Origin: CAZCZR01 sp964503455 | Lineage (GTDB): Bacteria; Bacillota; Clostridia; UBA1381 | DNA length: 16,789 nucleotides | Assembly: GCA_964503455.1 (NCBI GenBank) | Contig: CAZCZR010000036.1 | Coordinates: 1-16,789 of the forward strand | Direction: 5' to 3' | In this document: positions 13,757 through 16,789 of the stretch, one piece after another | How positions within the stretch are numbered: the first letter of the stretch is position 1 | Layout: every line of letters begins with the position of its first letter | The notes under the pieces: generated by a model | The model's input: the letters and a program-made list of their open reading frames with translations, nothing else | Databases searched by the model: none | Told to the model about the DNA's origin: nothing | Translations under genes and position numbers: made by a program

Positions 13757-15001
13757 TTACTGTTTTGCGCGTTTGTTCCATTCGCGTCTGACGCTGCCCG
13801 CGAAGTAAAGCGAGCCGCAAAAACATGACGTAATGCCGAGCTTATCGAGCCGCAGAGCCTCGTCAAGAGCCTCCTTTGGCGAGGATATTACCGTACACGG
13901 CACGCCGAGATCTTCGGCAAGCTCTGCTATGCGCTCCTTTTTAAGGCATCTCGGCATATCCGTTTCACAGGCGTATATATGTTCCGCCGCACTCATAATC
14001 TCCGCAAGACACTGTTCCCATGCCTTATCCTCCATCATGGCTGCAAAAATACGCACAGGATGTTTCAACTCAAAAAGCGACTGCTTCAGCGCACGTATGC
14101 CGTCGATGTTGTGAGCGCCGTCAAGTATTATATTGCCGGAAAGATACTCAAACCGCGCCTGCCATTTTACTGTGGCAAGAGTTTTTCTTATTGTTTCTTC
14201 CGGCACGGGGAAGCCGAGCTTTTCAAGCGCAGCTAAGGTTTCAAGCACGGCGGCGGCATTTTCCGGCTGATAAGCTCCCGCAAGCGACAGCTTATAGAAG
14301 CTGCCCTTGTACACGAAGCCGCCCTCGGCATACTCCGGTACAGCCGTTTTTATAAGCGTATTGCCCGTTTCAAGAGCGCTTTTTTCAATCACGCGCATTG
14401 CTTCGGGAGGCTGGTTCGGAGCGCTTACGGACACGGCGCCGGGTTTCATTATCGCGCATTTTTCCTCCGCTATACGATCAACGGTGTCGCCGAGATACTG
14501 CATATGATCGAGTCCGATCTTCATAAACAGCGACACGAGATTATCATCGATAACATTAGTGGCGTCAAGTCTGCCGCCCAAGCCTGTTTCAAGCACGACA
14601 ATATCGCATTTTTTACGCGTAAAGTATATAAAGGCGCACGCTGTGTCAAGAGCAAACTCCGATACAGGGGCGTCATGCTTTTCTATAGCGTCCCTGACAG
14701 CTGTGACTATCTGCGCAAGCTCATCGTCAGCAATATCTGCGCCGTTTACCGAAATGCGCTCATTGAAACGCTCTATATACGGAGATATGAACAGTCCTGT
14801 GGTGTATCCGGCGTGTGTCAGAGCGGCGGAAAGCATTTTTGCGGCAGAGCCTTTGCCGTTGGTGCCGGCTATGTGGATGTATTTAAGCTTTTTATGAGGG
14901 TCGCCGAGAAAGAAAAGCAGCCGTTTGAGCATATCGTTTCCAAGTACGCGCGAGAATTTCGGCGTTGAGTGGATGTAGGCTATCGCCTCGGTATAGTTCA
15001 T
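13757..15001 (-). CDS. folC: Folylpolyglutamate synthase / dihydrofolate synthase FolC
   Basis: FolC adds glutamate to dihydropteroate and/or to folates using ATP. The 414-residue length is normal. Visible motifs are the P-loop IAGTNGKGS at residues 44-52, the omega-loop region SPYIERFNERI, ETGLGGRLDATN, the IGLDHMQYLG segment and the C-terminal LDGAHN motif. Whether it does one or both reactions cannot be told from sequence alone. The ATG is 3 bases after the gpsA stop, with a GAGG site inside the end of gpsA, so translation is coupled. It is the last gene of the plsY-gpsA-folC run and meets the bidirectional terminator. Confidence 0.94.
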   Translation of the reverse strand: MNYTEAIAYIHSTPKFSRVLGNDMLKRLLFFLGDPHKKLKYIHIAGTNGKGSAAKMLSAALTHAGYTTGLFISPYIERFNERISVNGADIADDELAQIVTAVRDAIEKHDAPVSEFALDTACAFIYFTRKKCDIVVLETGLGGRLDATNVIDDNLVSLFMKIGLDHMQYLGDTVDRIAEEKCAIMKPGAVSVSAPNQPPEAMRVIEKSALETGNTLIKTAVPEYAEGGFVYKGSFYKLSLAGAYQPENAAAVLETLAALEKLGFPVPEETIRKTLATVKWQARFEYLSGNIILDGAHNIDGIRALKQSLFELKHPVRIFAAMMEDKAWEQCLAEIMSAAEHIYACETDMPRCLKKERIAELAEDLGVPCTVISSPKEALDEALRLDKLGITSCFCGSLYFAGSVRREWNKRAKQ

Positions 15002-15004
15002 AGC

Positions 15005-15994
15005 TCAGACCTCATGTCTTTTGTCGCGCATCATTAGCGAGTCCACGGCGGCGCGCGCGTTCTTGCCCTCAAACAGTATCGAGTAAGCTTCGTTTACAAT
15101 CGGCATTTCAACATTGTACTTTTTTGCAAGGTCATATGCCGCTTTTGAAGTGTTCACGCCCTCAACGGTCATGTGTACGGTCTTAAGCGTTTCGGCAAGG
15201 CTTTTTCCTTCGCCGAGAAGTATGCCTGCACGCCGGTTGCGCGAATGCATACTGGTGCAGGTGACGATAAGATCTCCGACTCCGGAAAGCCCCATGAATG
15301 TTTCGGGGTTTGCGCCCATGGCTTTGCCAAGACGGCGTATCTCCGCAAGACCGCGTGTCATAAGAGCAGCCTTTGTGTTGTCGCCGTAGCCGAGACCGTC
15401 CGAAATGCCCGCGCACAGAGCGATAACGTTTTTGAGCGCCCCGCCAAGCTCTATTCCGGTAATATCATCGCTTGTGTATACTCTGAAGGTCTTATCCATG
15501 AACACGTCCTGTATGAAGCGCGCCGTTTCGGTATTCTCCGCTGCCGTGACATTTGTTGTCGGCAATCCGCGCGAGACCTCCTCCGCGTGAGATGGTCCGC
15601 TCATTACGGCTATGACCGATTGCGGTATCTCCTGCTTGTATACCTCGGAAAGACGCAGCAAAGTGCCTTCCTCAAGTCCCTTTGAGATATTCAAAAGCCG
15701 CTGCCCCGGCTTTATATGAGGGGCAAGCTGCTTTGCCGTGACCCTTGTGGCGGGACTCGGCGCCGCTGTTATGACAAGCTCCGCGCCGTCGGTACACACG
15801 CCCATATCATGTGAGCAGAATATATTTTCGGGGAAATGCACTCCGGGAAGAAATTCGATGTTCTCCCGATCCCTGTTGAGCCTGTCGGTTTCCTCCTGCT
15901 GCCATGACCACAGGCATACCTCGTTTCCCTTTTTGGCTAAAAGTATCGCGATGGAAGTACCCCATCCGCCGGAGCCTATAACCGCTGTTTTCAT
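15005..15994 (-). CDS. gpsA: Glycerol-3-phosphate dehydrogenase [NAD(P)+] GpsA
   Basis: GpsA reduces dihydroxyacetone phosphate to sn-glycerol 3-phosphate, the substrate of PlsY. The 329-residue protein starts with the dinucleotide-binding motif IGSGGWGT (residues 6-13). It has the SKGLE lysine at 105, SGPSHAEEV at 132-140 and GGALKNVIALCAGISDG with catalytic Lys188. The coenzyme loop PSPAT replaces the more common PSQAL/PSxAxR form, a modest variation. GGAGG is 6 bases before the ATG. It lies 87 bases after plsY, with a hairpin between them, and overlaps the signals of folC downstream. Confidence 0.96.
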   Translation of the reverse strand: MKTAVIGSGGWGTSIAILLAKKGNEVCLWSWQQEETDRLNRDRENIEFLPGVHFPENIFCSHDMGVCTDGAELVITAAPSPATRVTAKQLAPHIKPGQRLLNISKGLEEGTLLRLSEVYKQEIPQSVIAVMSGPSHAEEVSRGLPTTNVTAAENTETARFIQDVFMDKTFRVYTSDDITGIELGGALKNVIALCAGISDGLGYGDNTKAALMTRGLAEIRRLGKAMGANPETFMGLSGVGDLIVTCTSMHSRNRRAGILLGEGKSLAETLKTVHMTVEGVNTSKAAYDLAKKYNVEMPIVNEAYSILFEGKNARAAVDSLMMRDKRHEV

Positions 15995-16010
15995 ATTGAT
16001 CCTCCGTTCC

Positions 16011-16024
16011 GCCGCCGAGGCGGC
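16011..16024 (-). promoter_or_regulatory. Small GC hairpin upstream of gpsA
   Basis: GCCGC and GCGGC pair around a 4-base loop 16 bases before the gpsA start codon, just upstream of its GGAGG site. It is short and may simply be chance GC pairing, or it may adjust translation of gpsA. Confidence 0.3.
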
Positions 16025-16025
16025 A

Positions 16026-16065
16026 AAGTAAAATTGTAAAGGGACGAACCCGGCCGCCCCTTTAC
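16026..16065 (-). terminator. Palindromic element after plsY, possible terminator
   Basis: On the minus strand GTAAAGGG (16058-16065) pairs with CCCTTTAC (16036-16043) around a 14-base GC-rich loop, then a T-rich stretch (AATTTTACTTT). It could end or attenuate the plsY message before gpsA. Its GTAAAGGGGCGGCC form resembles short dispersed palindromic repeats seen between genes in clostridial genomes; that is from memory, not a search. Confidence 0.5.
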
Positions 16066-16081
16066 GCGAGTGTCTGATTGT

Positions 16082-16738
16082 TTATTTTTGTTTATTCTTT
16101 TGTGCGCCGAGCTTGTTTTCCTCGCCCTTTGTGAGCCTTACGATGTTCATTCTGTGGCGAAGCAGCAGCAGCCCGCCGACAATTACCGCGAATATGACGG
16201 CGGCGGGACGCCCGTCAAAAAATGCCAAGCGCAGTATCTCGCCGATAACGAACAGCACGGCGCCGACCGCCGAGCCGAGCGACACATATCTTGTAACGGC
16301 TATGACAGCCACCGATACGGCAAGGACTATAAGTCCGACCTGCCAGTCAAGCATCAGCATGACGCCAAGACTTGTCGCAACGCCCTTCCCGCCCTTGAAG
16401 CCGAAGAATACGGGAAAATCATGACCGATAACCACGGCTGTGCCGGCGATATAAGGCAGTATACCGAGTACGGTATTCGCTCCGTCACCGGAGCTTTGCA
16501 GAAGCTGTGCCGCAAGACGCGCAAGCAATATGGCGATAACACCCTTTGCCACATCGCATAGAAGCGTTATGGCGCCCATTTTTTTGCCGTGAGTCCTGAG
16601 CATATTAGTAGCGCCGGCATTGCCGGAGCCGCTTTTTCGTATGTCCTCGCCGCTTACGCCGCGCGAGATAAGTATTGACGAATTGATGCTGCCGATAAGA
16701 TATGATATAACGGCTGTGATGATTACTGCGATATACAT
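16082..16738 (-). CDS. plsY: Acyl-phosphate glycerol-3-phosphate acyltransferase PlsY
   Basis: PlsY transfers an acyl group from acyl-phosphate to glycerol 3-phosphate, the first step of phospholipid synthesis, in the membrane. The protein is about 218 residues with several hydrophobic helices. Family motifs are SGSGNAGATNMLR near residues 37-49 and GHDFPVFFGFKGGKGVATSLG near 112-132. Two ATGs compete: 16750 (MEIIMYI...) and 16738 (MYIAVII...). A GGAG site sits 6 bases before 16738, inside the longer frame, and the upstream ATG has only a weak site, so I take 16738. gpsA, which makes its substrate, is the next gene. In many clostridia der precedes plsY; the window ends too soon to see it. Confidence 0.94.
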   Translation of the reverse strand: MYIAVIITAVISYLIGSINSSILISRGVSGEDIRKSGSGNAGATNMLRTHGKKMGAITLLCDVAKGVIAILLARLAAQLLQSSGDGANTVLGILPYIAGTAVVIGHDFPVFFGFKGGKGVATSLGVMLMLDWQVGLIVLAVSVAVIAVTRYVSLGSAVGAVLFVIGEILRLAFFDGRPAAVIFAVIVGGLLLLRHRMNIVRLTKGEENKLGAQKNKQK

Positions 16739-16789
16739 AATAATCTCCATTCTGCCGCCCTGCGTCGGCGCAAATAGGAATTAAATTCA

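Overview
The window looks like chromosome of an anaerobic clostridial Firmicute, probably an uncultured gut-type Clostridia member; no 16S gene is present, so this rests on gene content. The clues are the nadK-argR-recN run, a clostridial-type Rnf complex in the order C-D-G-E-A-B with a ferredoxin-extended RnfB, a three-subunit NAD-linked [FeFe] hydrogenase, strong AGGAGG-type ribosome binding sites and TATAAT/TTGnnn promoters. Coding density is high and all recognised genes are intact. I see no tRNA, rRNA, CRISPR array, insertion sequence or prophage gene.

Layout. (1) Positions 1-3898, minus strand: nadK -> argR -> recN -> an RseC/MucC-family membrane protein, a tight run driven by a promoter just upstream of nadK, then a small unrecognised gene (6-311) with its own strong promoter. 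(2) Positions 3899-4139: divergent promoter region between nadK and rnf, AT-rich, with several inverted repeats. (3) Positions 4140-9070, plus strand: rnfCDGEAB, almost every junction overlapping or within 12 bases, closed by a hairpin terminator at 9092-9130. (4) Positions 9131-9524: an unusually long gene-free stretch with an extended -10 promoter, dyads upstream of it, and a leader of about 240 nt with a terminator-like hairpin and a 35-codon near-leaderless ORF. (5) Positions 9525-13675, plus strand: hydC-hydB-hydA, a trimeric hydrogenase. (6) A bidirectional terminator at 13698-13734. (7) Positions 13757-16738, minus strand: plsY -> gpsA -> folC, i.e. phospholipid precursor synthesis followed by folate polyglutamylation.

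How it works together. Rnf passes electrons from reduced ferredoxin to NAD+ and exports Na+ or H+. The hydrogenase is predicted to oxidise NADH and reduced ferredoxin together to make H2, or the reverse. Placed head to tail, the two operons form a module that balances ferredoxin, NADH and H2 while building an ion gradient. The H-cluster maturases (HydE/F/G) and the flavin transferase ApbE needed for RnfD/RnfG are not in the window. The nearby RseC-family gene and the NAD kinase also touch redox metabolism, but whether they are functionally linked is inference.

The least explained sequence is the non-coding DNA in front of the two redox operons, especially the hydrogenase leader. I found no clear evidence of a wholly new protein system.
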